From Hormiphora californensis (taxonomy: Eukaryota; Ctenophora; Tentaculata; Cydippida; Pleurobrachiidae), in the NCBI GenBank assembly GCA_020137815.1, contig CM035351.1:7891743-7955742 (forward strand): DNA of 64,000 bases, read 5' to 3'. The position numbers were made by a program, and so were the translations under genes. The notes beneath the pieces were generated by a model that made no database searches, was not told the origin of the DNA, and saw only the letters and a program-made list of their open reading frames with translations. Positions 24,714 through 36,022 of the stretch are shown here, one piece after another. Position 1 is the stretch's first letter, and the number at the start of each line of letters is the position of its first letter.

Positions 24714-25280
24714 TCATAACTGTGTAAACCGGTAACCATTCACTGAATACGTCTTCTCTGAGTTGATCCCAATTTTGTTGACATCCTTTGAGAAGGAGAC
24801 AGATTTCTTGATCCTCTTCTTCTGTTGTTTGGGGGTCTGGAGGCCGGATTTAACAATGTCTGGTGTACTGAGCGCTCTACTGATCACTGGTTTCCTCTTC
24901 TTATCACCCAGTGAGACAGCTGTAGTTCTGAGTTTGTTCAGGGAGAGAATGATGTTTCCAAGGGCTTTGAATTTCCTAATTTTCCTCTTCTCAGGGTGTG
25001 GTCGGGGAGAGGTTGTGGCCTCAGCAGTTGTTTTGTGAGACAGGGTCGAGCAAGGAAAAGCCTCAGCAGCAGTAGGAGCAGCAGCAGGAGGAGAAGGTAT
25101 GACGAGGGTGTGACAGTAAGCGTGTTCGTACCCTGTGTCCCTGAGAACCTGGTGCAGTTGGAGGATGTTGGGAGAGATCTGGCTAAACCTCGTTCCGGCT
25201 CGGTACTCGTGATCCGCAGGTGCATACTCCGAGTAGGCGGGGGGAGGGGGCAGCAACACTGGAGAGAATGCAGAGGACAT
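24714..25280 (-). CDS. Small basic protein with PPxY and PP1-docking-like motifs
   Basis: A single open exon of 188 codons on the minus strand, convergent with the WD40 gene and starting at 25280. The N-terminus is proline-rich and contains PPPPAYSEY, which fits the PPxY motif bound by WW domains. The middle is Ala/Pro/Ser-rich. The C-terminal third is strongly basic (KKRKPVISR, KQQKKRIKKSVSFSKDV). KSVSF fits the [K/R]xVxF docking motif for protein phosphatase 1, and SRALSTPD looks like a phosphorylation site. No folded domain is recognised, so an adaptor or regulatory role is only inferred. Coding status rests on frame length, composition and absence of simple repeats; it might have further exons upstream. 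Confidence 0.6.
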   Translation of the reverse strand: MSSAFSPVLLPPPPAYSEYAPADHEYRAGTRFSQISPNILQLHQVLRDTGYEHAYCHTLVIPSPPAAAPTAAEAFPCSTLSHKTTAEATTSPRPHPEKRKIRKFKALGNIILSLNKLRTTAVSLGDKKRKPVISRALSTPDIVKSGLQTPKQQKKRIKKSVSFSKDVNKIGINSEKTYSVNGYRFTQL

Positions 25281-26420
25281 GATGTTATCAACAAATGGAG
25301 AGATTACGATTCACTGTGTGGAAGGTTGGGTGAAGTGCGTATCATATGGCAGGGGTTCTTATACCACCGGCTGCCCGGACACGTGACGTGTCTTCTCCAA
25401 TTACACACACACACAATTACACAAAAAAAAAAAAAAAAAGTTTAATTCTCTCACACACAGGTATATCTGACTGGCAACGTCACGGTCCCCTGATGAGGTT
25501 GTGAACCGTCCTCCTCTCGTCACTGATCACCACCAATTGCTTCCAGGGTGACATGAGAAGTGAGATGGTACCAGATACGTCACACCATTTAGAGAGAGAG
25601 AGAGAGAGAGAGATCTGATGGAACGTCACATCTTATATTCGTCACAGCTAGTCAGACACTCTGTCAGTGTCTATAGTATTAAAAAGTTCTAACTAAAACT
25701 TCGTGTGAGGATCAGTTAAATCTAACAAGCCCCAGCCCCTATGTCAAGACCTCCCCCTCCCTCGAAAACTTCCTCTGCCTCAAATGAAGTCTCTTATCAG
25801 TTCATTTGACTGTCTTTCATGAACAATATGGCTGTGTTATTTATTTTTCTCTTTCTGCTATAAGGTGGCGTCAACAAGTGTTATTGGAAAATCTTTTCTC
25901 CAACTATTCAAGGAAACTGGTTTGTTTCTTTCTCTCTCTCCCCCTCTCTCTTTCTCTCCCTGTCTTTTTTAATCTCTCTCTCTATCTCTCTCTTTCTTCA
26001 TTCCTCCCTAGTCCCTGCACCCATGACAGAGACGAAGAAGTGCAACATTGGTCGAGCCAGGCACATTGTTAATTGTATGCTATGAGTATCACATCGCATA
26101 CTAATTTTTTGTAGTAAGCTATTGGTTATATAACTGCCGATTACAACCCTCTCTCTTTATTTCATTCTCTCCCTCCCTCCCTTTTCTCTCTCTCCTTCCC
26201 TTTTCTCTCTCTATGTCCCTTTCTTTATCTCTCTATGGCACCCCAGGCCCCACCAAGCGTCATCAGAGAAAGAGAGACAACCGATGGGAAGGTGAAAATT
26301 AATGCTTCAATTATTTGAATATCGGCTCATAAATCGCCCCACCAATAATACATTTTTACTAATTCTTGCCCCTCCTCCTCCCTCGCCTTATAACTCGTCG
26401 CACAGACAGTAGCGTAAGAG

Positions 26421-26480
<60 letters not shown>

Positions 26481-26646
26481 GAAGAGAGAGAGAGAGAGAG
26501 AGAGATAGAGATGAGACGAAGAGCATAGAGAGATAGAAAGATCTCTATACTCTGCTCTCTCTCTCTATCACGATCTATCTCTCTCATCTCTCTCGCAGAT
26601 CGAAAAGGTATCTAACCCTGCTTTACATTCATGGTCGTAGATCTCC
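25281..26646. other. Gene-free, CT/GA-rich spacer
   Basis: This stretch contains poly-A (about 25422-25439), CT-rich blocks (25925-26000, 26155-26240) and a long GA tract (26425-26505). Open frames here are products of the simple repeats. No gene is supported. Confidence 0.55.
26425..26515. repeat. (GA)n microsatellite
   Basis: Long GA tract with a few GGA interruptions and a GATAGAGA tail. Confidence 0.9.
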
Positions 26647-28046
26647 TTAAGGGTACGCTAACCAAAAATTTTTTTCGAGTGCAGGGAAATCTCTCACCGT
26701 AGGGTTGTAGGCCATGCCAAGGAGACCTTAAATATGCAATTTGAGCTCTCAAGTCGAATTCATATTTTTGCTACAGCTATTTAAAAAATGTCCTGTAAAT
26801 ACGTTTTTGGCATCTCAAAAATTTTTTTTAAAAGATAGGAGCATGAAACTTTGGGGACTTGAAGAGGACATGAAGGGGAATAACCACAAAAAATTTTTTT
26901 TGCAATCCGAGCTGATTTCCGGTCCTGAGATGGATTTCTTTTTTTCCACTTTAACGCCCTATTTGGCAAAGTTCCGAAAACATGTGAAAGCTGTAAATTG
27001 GTGAAAAGTTGCGTCTAACGATTATCTAAGTGGCCATAAATTTTGGGCGTGTCCTTATTTGAAATAAGATGTACAGAGTTTTTTTTGTGAAAGCCGTCAT
27101 TTCAGAAATAAATAAATTCCCTGTATCTCAAAAACGGCTGATCGTAGAGACCTGAGACTATGCTTAAACGATTCAGAAGGTCCGATTTTGGGGGGGTCTT
27201 CTGAGAGACATTTTGCTCCTACTTCAACCGTTTTTGCTGTAATTGCGAAAAACAAAAACCCATCTTCGCCATCGTGGATTTTTTGTGATTTTGTTTTTGG
27301 TGATTATAGGGACCCATATGGACCAAATAGTGAAGGAATTAGCTTGTTACACATTTTTCCATAGTTTCGGTCCTTTCTTAGCCAAAATTCCCTAATTACA
27401 GGATATTGGAGTTTAGCTCTTGCCCTTTCCATAGAATTTGTTTTTCGCAATTACAGCAAAAACGGTTGAAGTAGGAGCAAAATGTCTCTCAGAAGACCCC
27501 CCCAAAATCGGACCTTCTGAATCGTTTAAGCATAGTCTCAGGTCTCTACGATCAGCCGTTTTTGAGATACAGGGAATTTATTTATTTCTGAAATGACGGC
27601 TTTCACAAAAAAAACTCTGTACATCTTATTTCAAATAAGGACACGCCCAAAATTTATGGCCACTTAGATAATCGTTAGACGCAACTTTTCACCAATTTAC
27701 AGCTTTGACATGTTTTCGGAACTTTGCCAAATAGGGCGTTGAAGTGGAAAAAAAGAAATCCATCTCAGGACCGGAAATCAGCTCGGATTGCAAAAAAAAT
27801 TTTTTGTGGTTATTCCCCTTCATGTCCTCTTCAAATCCCCAAATTTTCATGCTCCTATCTTTTAAAAAAAATTTTTGAGATGCCAAAAACGTATTTACAG
27901 GACATTTTTTAAATAGCTGTAGCAAAAATATGAATTCGACTTGAGAGCTCAAATTGCATATTTGAGGTCTCCTTGGCATGGCCTACAACCCTACGGTGAG
28001 AGATTTCCCTGCACTCGAAAAAAATTTTTGGTTAGCGTACCCTTAA
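26647..28046. mobile_element. Large fold-back element with TTAA ends
   Basis: Two inverted arms of about 610 bases (26647-27256 and 27437-28046) are near-perfect reverse complements around a spacer of about 180 bases. The outer ends read TTAAGGGTACGCTAACC and, mirrored, GGTTAGCGTACCCTTAA. TTAA at both ends is the target duplicated by piggyBac-type transposases, so the element could be a non-autonomous passenger of that group. No transposase is encoded; the open frames (26741-27004, mirrored at 27689-27979) are the same sequence read from each arm. The high arm identity suggests recent origin or ongoing conversion between arms. Confidence 0.85.
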
Positions 28047-28251
28047 TAGTGCAAATAATTCATTTTATATTTTCGCATCTTTTACATATTGTTTGAAAGA
28101 GATTTAATATCAACAAAATTTATTACTAAGCAAACGAAAAATTGCAAAATGCCCTGTTTCTCGAAACCGGCTAACATTAATTCTTAGAGACAGCTAAATT
28201 GTGTTCAAACGATGTGAAGGTCCGACTTATAGGACCCTATATAGTTACATG

Positions 28252-28391
28252 TACAGTCGGACCCCGATTTAGGGACCCCCGATTTAGTGGCACCCCGATT
28301 AGCATTATTTGAACCCGATTTAGTGGACACCCCGATTTAGTGGACAAGAGCCTTTCCCCCGAGAGTGTCCCTAAATCGGGGTCCGACTGTA
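28252..28391. mobile_element. pogo/Tigger-like miniature inverted-repeat element
   Basis: The element (28254-28389, about 136 bases) starts CAGTCGGACCCCGATTTAGG and ends with its mirror image. TA dinucleotides flank both sides (28252-28253, 28390-28391), as produced by Tc1/mariner/pogo transposases. The interior repeats CCCCGATTTAGTGG. Too short to code, so non-autonomous. Confidence 0.82.
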
Positions 28392-28392
28392 C

Positions 28393-28555
28393 CTACATGA
28401 TATAGTTATGGGCCTATATAGTTAGGGGCCTATATAGTTATGGGCCTATATAGTTAGGGGCCTATATAGTTAGGGGCCTATATAGTTAGGGGCCTATATA
28501 GTTAGGGGCCTATATAGTTAGGGGCCTATATAGTTAGGGGCCTATAATATTAGGG
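28393..28555. repeat. 16-bp minisatellite
   Basis: About ten copies of GGGGCCTATATAGTTA, with two T/G variants at the start. A related piece (CCTATATAGTTAC) also lies just left of the pogo-like element near 28235, so that element seems to have landed inside the array. Confidence 0.9.
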
Positions 28556-29956
28556 CTATATTCCAATCGTTTTTGTAGAAATCTTGTTGAGTAAGGTGAC
28601 AAAGGTGACCCGCGTTGCCCCTGAGATCCGCATTGCTCCGAACATGCTAAATGGGACGATTTTAAAATTGACGGTTCCTACAAAGTTTGTACACTACTTT
28701 TTGCAGAGTAAAATTGTCTATCTAACTGTTTTTACAAAATGTAAGTTGGCCAACTCAAACAAAAATTATGGAAGTTTTGCTGGTGGCAACTTTAAAGTCA
28801 CGTGACACACGTATTTCTTTTGATCCACTTTACCCCGCTCTCATCCTAGTTAATCTTATACTAAATGCACCCCCATCTTCTATCTAATTGAAATCGTATA
28901 GTTATAGAGTACAGGTAGTAGTGGCACGGTGGGAAGGAGATTAAACTACTATTTAAAGTATTTAGTAGGTATAATAAAACAGATCTCTCTCCAAAGATGG
29001 GATCCCATTGAAAGGACGATGATATTCATCTCCACACACGCGGTAGGATAACTAGATCCACCATCCACTGAGGAGCGATTTGTATACCGCATCTCTTATA
29101 CAGGCCCTAGCCATCTTATCTGTATTAGTATCTTCTACCGATCAGCCATCTTATCTGTATCTAATTCATTTACTTGTGACTTGTCTTACAATTTATTAAT
29201 ATTATCTATCGGGTAGGTAAATACCCGCGTGGATCGGCGCTTACTAAATCATGGAGGGGGAGGTGTATCCGTACTGATCAATACGGATAAAACTTTAATC
29301 AGCATCGGTTCGATAGTCTAGACGGTAATGACAACTGATAGTATAAGAGGGGATGAGAAAAGAGAGGTAAAACTAAATTAGTGAGCATGAGAGAGAGATG
29401 TAAAGTAGAGAAGAAGGGGTAAAGAGAGAGGGAGAGAGAGAAAATATTATAAAGATCTGTTTCATACTGACACGCGGAGAACTGGGTTTGCTGATGAAAT
29501 AATATCTAGTTCTTGAATCAGATTTATCCCTGCTGAAGGCTTCATAAACACAGATGTTGAATCTATTCGTATCGCCTCAACATTGCTATATTATACGTTA
29601 AATTGTATATTACAGTGGCTTTGTTGACCTTTATATATGTGGTATATAAATTACTCCCGCCTCCTAGAGCTATATGCAGCCTGTAATATAATGGCGCATG
29701 ACTGTTTGCACTAGATTTACTTTCACTTGTGAAATTCGGCGGTTTGCTTTGTAAAATCCCATTCTCTTTTCGGTCCCCTTGCACAATATAATATATTTAA
29801 ATAAAGCTATAATATAATAGCCCTCCCTCAGTCTCACAGCCTTTGTCTCGCAGCTCCTATCAATCTCTTTCACTTATTCTTTTCACCTTTACTATTGAGA
29901 TTACTAATTTATAAACTATTCAACTTGCTATAATCAGTATCTGATAGGAGTCTTAC
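28556..29956. other. Spacer with no supported gene
   Basis: AT-rich DNA with short GA tracts (29385-29445). The 73-codon frame at 28584-28805 has no splice context or motif and was not accepted. Confidence 0.4.
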
Positions 29957-30094
29957 CTCGTCAGCTTTGTCGAGTACTGTCCCCCACAACCCCCCTGTAT
30001 CAAAGGAAGGTGCTATGATACTGCGTTGTGGTCCATTTTCTTTGATCTTGTTATATATCTTCCTGGAATCTGAGGGGGTAGTTTTTCTTATAAT
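29957..30094 (-). CDS. Isolated predicted coding exon, unknown protein
   Basis: On the minus strand a good acceptor (CATTACAG) and donor (GTAAGA) bound 138 bases, exactly 46 codons with no stop in phase 0. The encoded segment is hydrophilic (IIRKTTPSDSRKIYNK, then GLWGTVLDKADE). I recognise no domain, and I could not place neighbouring exons, so host gene and limits are unknown. Confidence 0.5.
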
Positions 30095-30536
30095 CTGTAA
30101 TGGTTAAAGAGTACTAGAAGAGAGTAATAGTAGTGGTTTCAGTGAGACAAAATGCCGGCCTTGTTTTGGAGGGTTCCAAAGACAGGAACGCTAGTTGTTT
30201 AGGCGGTTGGAGTAGTTATTATATAGAGCCACTATATTAAACTCTCCATATCACGCAATCCTTTAGGCTTTACCAGGAAAATAGGAAATTCAGAGGACCT
30301 CTGACAGAGGCCAATTATATGGTCCAGGCCGGGGATATGGAATTTGTGACTTAAACCGCTTTTCCAATAAACCAACATCTTTGCTTGAGACAGTTGTGTC
30401 GAAAAATCTAGTAATGAATTAATATACGGAGAGAGATGAAAGGAGCTGATTTGTATAAAACACTGCGTACGCCTTGTTAACTCCACACGCACTGTTTTTT
30501 GTTCAAACCGAGTAAAGATATAATAAAGAGAGGGAG

Positions 30537-30595
30537 AGTGAGAGAGAGAGTGAGAGAGAGAGAGAGAGAGAGATAAAGAAAGAGAGAGAGAGAGA

Positions 30596-30628
<33 letters not shown>
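30537..30628. repeat. (GA)n microsatellite
   Basis: GA tract with occasional T or extra A interruptions. Confidence 0.88.
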
Positions 30629-30630
<2 letters not shown>

Positions 30631-32128
30631 GTTGTTGCGAGAAGCCGTCCCGGGGGGCAATGCAGCAGCTGATGGTGGTGGTCGGTCGGTGCTGCAGTCG
30701 GCTATTCCTTTCATCCTTTGTTATGCTTACAAAAGTTAAACGCTACAAGCTAGTCTCTTCTCGCTTAAAGAAGCTTGTCAAGTATGCAACAATGCACAGA
30801 GCCCCCCCCCCCCTTATAGTGGAGAAAAAGTGATTGTACAGTTAAGTTATTGTGACTATTTACCTGCATCACAAATATGCTAACTACACATAATTTATAG
30901 CGTTACTATTCAACCCCCACCCAGTTCAAAACCCACCTGCGGTTTACTTGTTAACCATGCAAAATTGTAGTTGAAGCATTGCGGCAATTGTCTCCTCTTT
31001 TTAGATAGTCATTCAAGCTTCTTCTGAAATTGCATCATTCTTATTTTTGACCTGCGATGACTCATCATGATTCAATGGTCAGTGTTTTGTATTACAAAGC
31101 CTTTTATTTATCCGTAGTGGGATTGATTGATACATTTTCCCACCTATACAGGCAGACACTATTGGTTATTATTGGCTGAGAGTTCTTCCCCTTTTCATAT
31201 ATTGCATTGATACTCGATTGATGTATCGATGATACAGTCTACAATTCTTATGTCTTGTGGATTTACTCACCACTAAACGCTAAACGCATACAGATCTCTT
31301 TACGGTCGACATCCCTGTCCTCACTCTTTGTCGTATAATATGCCTTTTTGGTAAGCGTTCTATTGACCACACACTGATACCTACGTAATCCCATATATCG
31401 AATAGAATACCCCACGGACCAAACAGCATGTCTTTCTAGAGAGCATGCATACCACAGGATGTTTACGTGCGCTTAAAAAGGATCTAAAAACCGCTAAAGG
31501 ACTGAGTAGACTAGATATATCTCTAAGTTGAATTTAGCCGCATCCAATGCGAACTAGTACTAGTAGTGTTTGAACCAAATATCTAATGGGAATGGTCGCG
31601 TTATTATTTGGTAAAAACCACAGCTCAACCCGCCGCACTGTTAAATACATGTGTTAGAGTGAATTCTCTATTTTTGGCACAAGGTCCAGTTAAATGACCA
31701 ACTATATATATATTAGTTTACCTCTAGTCGAGATTGTGGCCAGTGTTATACAGTGACCAATATATTATTTGATACGCAAGAGAGATGATGACCTGATCTT
31801 GTTCCATTTTAATTTACGCGTTTTTAATGAACAATGTGTCCTCGAAACTGAGATAATGTGTTATTGAAGCGATAGAAAAGATAGCTTCCCCAGTGCAACA
31901 ATTCAGTTTAATTTTTCAATCTGCTCTCTATCTACATTGTTCAAGATATCGTTTTATCTCGAGCACTGATCGCCATAAAACTGCTATAATAGATGGCGTG
32001 GATTACAATTGTAATGGTAAGGTTCAGGCACGTGTGCTAATGACGTGTTGGCTGCATTGTAGTTTCTCAGCCACGTGATTTCTCGCTTTCTCCATGGATC
32101 AGTGGTCATATAATGATCTTTTTACCTT

Positions 32129-32336
32129 GGTCGATCAGAACTGTTTGGTCAATAATAAGTTTAGTACCTGTAGTCAGAACTATCAGTTTGGTCAATAATA
32201 AGTTTAGTACCTGTAGCCAGAACTATCTGTTTGGTCAATAATAAGTTTAGTACCTGTAGCCAGAACTATCTGTTTGGTCAATAATAAGTTTAGTACCTGT
32301 AGCCAGAACTATCTGTTTGGTCAATAATAAGTACCT
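32129..32336. repeat. 43-bp tandem repeat
   Basis: Nearly five copies of a 43-base unit containing CTGTTTGGTCAATAATAAG and TTTAGTACCTGTAGCCAG. The last three copies are almost identical, so expansion is recent. Confidence 0.92.
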
Positions 32337-33372
32337 GACCTATTGTGCTCATGTTGTTTTCACAAGGATGTCCTACAGGCCACGCGCCGCTGTGTTTTCG
32401 GGGTGAGAGCTTGCCCTAATTGTTGCTGTAGTCCTACTTTCCCTTTAAAAGTCCCCCCCTTTTCCCGTATTTTCCCCCTTTTTTTTCTTTCTCTTTGCTG
32501 TCTCCTACTTTCCTATCTAGTCCCCCCGTCCTCTTTATCATCTTTTCCCCCTCTTTTCTTCTATTCCCCTTCTTGTCTCTCTCTTTCCTTTCTTTCTCTT
32601 TCCCAAATGTGACTTAACTGGTTTAATAGGCTATTTGGGGGACCCATTAGCTACTTTAAAAACTTCCCACAGCGTTGTTCAATCATCTAGTATGTACACA
32701 CTGGCACTCAAAACATATATGAGAGAGGTATGAGAGAGAGACTAGTAGCGGGGACTAGAGAGGAGATAGTGAGAGAGCAGAGAGGAAGATTAAGTGCTCT
32801 CTATCTCCTCTCTCTTCTCCTTTGCTTCTCTCGAGCTTTCACCTTCTCTCCTCTCTCCTCCTCTCTCTCTCCCGGCACTCTCTCTCTCTCCTCTCTCTTC
32901 TCTCTTCTTCTCGCCCCCTCTTCTGTTTCTCTCATCCCCCTCGAGCTCTCTCCTCTCCCTTCTTCTTCTCTCCTCCTCTCTCTGTAGCCTCACTCTCGTC
33001 TCTCTCATCTCTCTCCTCTCCTCTCTTCTCTCTTGTCTACAAACCTCACACTTTGTCATCATCCCCCTTACAGCTTTGTTATAGCTATTGTCTCCAACAT
33101 TCTTCCAGCGCTCCACCAACGTCTTCTTGTTACTCTCAATAGCAACAACAAGCCAACAACAGCCCCTCACTGCATTGTTACTCAACAACCAACAGCATCT
33201 CTGTAGCACAACAATTTACTTGTTGTTGCCATAATAATCTCTCACCCTTTGTTTGTACCAACTCATTTTGTTTCTTGAATTACAATTAGATAATCCCCAG
33301 CTAAAAGCTTTGTAATCTGAATATTGAAATCGTTACAACTGCCCACTATATCTTCTTCAGTAGTAGTTGCAG

Positions 33373-33671
33373 ATGACTGAATCCCCAACCTCGACTGTGT
33401 CTATTGACGAGTCAGCCTCAACAATGCAGCTTCTCAAGGTACTATATTAAGTTTCATGTCTCCCTGGTATAATTGTTATCTATACATTTGAAAATAATCA
33501 CTAGTTCCCCCTCTTTGAAGGTATTGTGTAAGATGCAGGACCAGCGGAATGGTTCAAATCACCATGGTTACCATGGTCACGAAGAGAACCCCATCATGCC
33601 CAGTTCCGCCATTCCAAAACTCCCCCCATCATTCAGAAGGGCATCAGTGCCTACCAGCGAGATTTACGACA
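33373..33671 (+). CDS. First two exons of an unidentified gene, continuation not found
   Basis: Exon 33373-33438 starts with ATG directly after a CAG acceptor and encodes MTESPTSTVSIDESASTMQL plus LK, then a GTACTA donor. Exon 33521-33671 (phase 0 in, phase 1 out) encodes a His/Asn-rich segment, then PKLPPSFRRASVPTSEIYD and a GTAAGT donor. RRAS is a good protein kinase A type site. The product looks like the N-terminal cytosolic tail of a larger protein. No third exon was recognised in the next 10 kb, which is low-complexity and may be poorly assembled. Confidence 0.5.
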
Positions 33672-34375
33672 GTAAGTATAGTATTCACGACAGTGCGTGA
33701 GTGATCGGTAGCGGTTCAATTAGTCGATCATTAAGTGGGGGGTGTGTGTCAAAATGCTCAGATATGAATATCTCACAAATTATTAAATTTTACCCAATAA
33801 TGAAGAGTTGAAGTTTAATAAATTGCCTACCGCTCGCCCTAGCACGCGGCCCTGTCAAAGAGTTAAAAATGAGTTGACAGGTAAATTTAATTGACAAATT
33901 AATAAAATTTCGAAATAAAACTGAGAATATTGTTTAAAATTTGGCCCCAAAAGTTTCTTGTCAATCACCCACAGTCACTCAGGAGCGCGTATCTATTGCA
34001 TCTAAGAATCATACGCACACTCACAACTATATAACCTTCCGGCACGATATATATATAGTGATTGTTCCAAGGGGAGCTCACTTACATGGATGGTTTGGTT
34101 TAATTAAAAGTACGATTAGAGCTCTCTCTCTCTCCCGGTTTCAGATGATGCGAGGGAATTTGTCAATTGGACGTTTACAACCACCGCGTAACAAGTAGCC
34201 ACACCATTATCGACTGTCACGTGTTTACGAAGCTCGTGCAATAATCAATCAGTAGATACAGATAATCGAGCACCCGTGTCAAATCAAATGTCTATCATTT
34301 TCTATTACTGTCTGTTCCCTTCTCTTTCTCTCTCTCCCTCTGTGTTCACTATCTATCTCTCTCTCTTCTCTCTTT

Positions 34376-34378
34376 CTC

Positions 34379-34474
<96 letters not shown>

Positions 34475-34475
34475 A
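34376..34475. repeat. (CT)n microsatellite
   Basis: About 100 bases of CT dinucleotides with rare TTT interruptions. Confidence 0.92.
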
Positions 34476-35965
34476 CAACCTGCCCTGGTTAATCGGGGCT
34501 CGTGCAGCTATAACTATAAACAGAGAGCTATAAGATTCACTAAGTTATTTGTTCGCTCGCTCGAGTGACGGCTATGGATGAAGGCGTTGGTCGTGCAACT
34601 GTGGGTGGGTCTGGCAGTATAAAGATTATTTTCTTTTCAAGCATTCATGTTCATGAATCTGATCCACCCCTTTTATGCATAAAGAAAGGTGAAAATGTCT
34701 TAATTGTTTTTCGTCAGCGATGAGGTCAAAAATATATTAACGTCAGCATACTGATTTCTTTATACTTGTAGCCACGGGCTGCAGGGCCACTTATAAGCTG
34801 AATTGTGACGTGAATACATATCTATTGTTTAATCAGCAGCTGTTTTCTGAACTCTCCCATGGGTTATCTATAAGCTTGTGCAGCTCGATATTTTATCTTC
34901 ACGCACTATTATTTCCACCCATAGCTTTGTATTATCATTACCTATACTACAGTATATCACCCGCAATTTCATTATTATACAGTAGGATCTCAAGATATAA
35001 TAAGTGTGTCCGGGCCGGGGCTTTGTCTGATTGTCTGATCTGTGCGGGAGTTTAATATATAGTGCCCCCCCCCCCCTAGATAGATAACTTCCCCCAATGA
35101 ACCGGGGGATAGAGCTTGGATATAGATATACAAAGGACGTGTCTAGTAAGAATAATGATTAGCACGCCTAATCAAGACCTCCCCCTATCTAATGGCACTG
35201 GGTGGAAGACATTATATAGCTGGAATATATCTACAAAGACATACAGAAGACAAAGGTTTATTGAAATGGGCCGTGACGATCATTGGGTAGATACAAGCTT
35301 GTATCATCCCAATCTCGTAGGTGGTTTCAATAACATGACCATTCTCACCAACTCCACCGTTCAGTAGCGTATTTCGTGGGGCTATATAAATAATACATGG
35401 CTAGATAAGAAGGAGTAAACGCTATATATACTGGACTTGTTGGTACGAGGTGTTTTAATATGTTCGTATCTCGGTGGCGAACACTGATATAATGATAACC
35501 TGTCATTGTCAAGTGAAATGGATATCTTTCCTTCATTTCACATATCATTATATTATTTCGTAACAAAAGAATTTTGAGAATTTGCAATACCCACCCCCCT
35601 TCCAGCTTATATCTAGCGCACAGCAGGAGAGAAGCTGAGCTGGCCGGGTCCGGGGCTTCTAAAGCATACTAACTTGATCACGCCAAGAATTACAGCCGCC
35701 ATACTCCCCCCATTGTTGTAGCTCACTATATGCTAGGAGAAAGTTCACGCCTGGCCTCTTTAAATTTACAATTTCAATACCCCCCACACTCTGCTCAGTA
35801 ACTCAGTAGCTGTCCTTTCTCTCTAAAACTCGCAATGGCACAACAATTTGTTGAAGAATAGAGCACTAAACATTTAGACCCAGCTCCTCCCTATGTTTAA
35901 TTTACTTTACACTGTTGTCAGATTACCTAACTCAACTGTAAGTGTTAATATTATATATTAATAAA

Positions 35966-36018
<53 letters not shown>
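35966..36018. repeat. (GA)n microsatellite
   Basis: Pure GA run. Confidence 0.92.

Positions 36019-36022
<4 letters not shown>

Larger units (their letters stand above)
30095..33372. other. Spacer with GA/CT microsatellites and a 43-bp tandem repeat
   Basis: Contains a GA tract (30537-30628), a 43-bp tandem array (32129-32336) and a long CT/GA-rich block (32440-33030). No exon with consistent borders was found. The 160-codon minus frame at 30232-30714 is partly the GA tract translated as serine-leucine and was not accepted. Confidence 0.5.

Noticed and set aside
24996-25445. 149-codon + strand frame
   Set aside because: Antisense to the PPxY protein and ending in a poly-lysine run made by the poly-A tract.
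26741-27979. Two mirrored 87-96 codon frames
   Set aside because: They are the same sequence in the two arms of the fold-back element; no transposase or other domain was recognised.
28401-28555. CRISPR-like array
   Set aside because: The 16-bp units are head-to-tail without spacers, and the genome is eukaryotic.
30232-30714. 160-codon minus-strand frame
   Set aside because: The middle is a translated GA tract; the rest shows no domain, and exon borders are not evident.
32790-33209. 139-codon minus frame and + strand counterparts
   Set aside because: Arg/Glu-rich or Ser/Leu-rich translations of a CT/GA-rich block, a common artefact.
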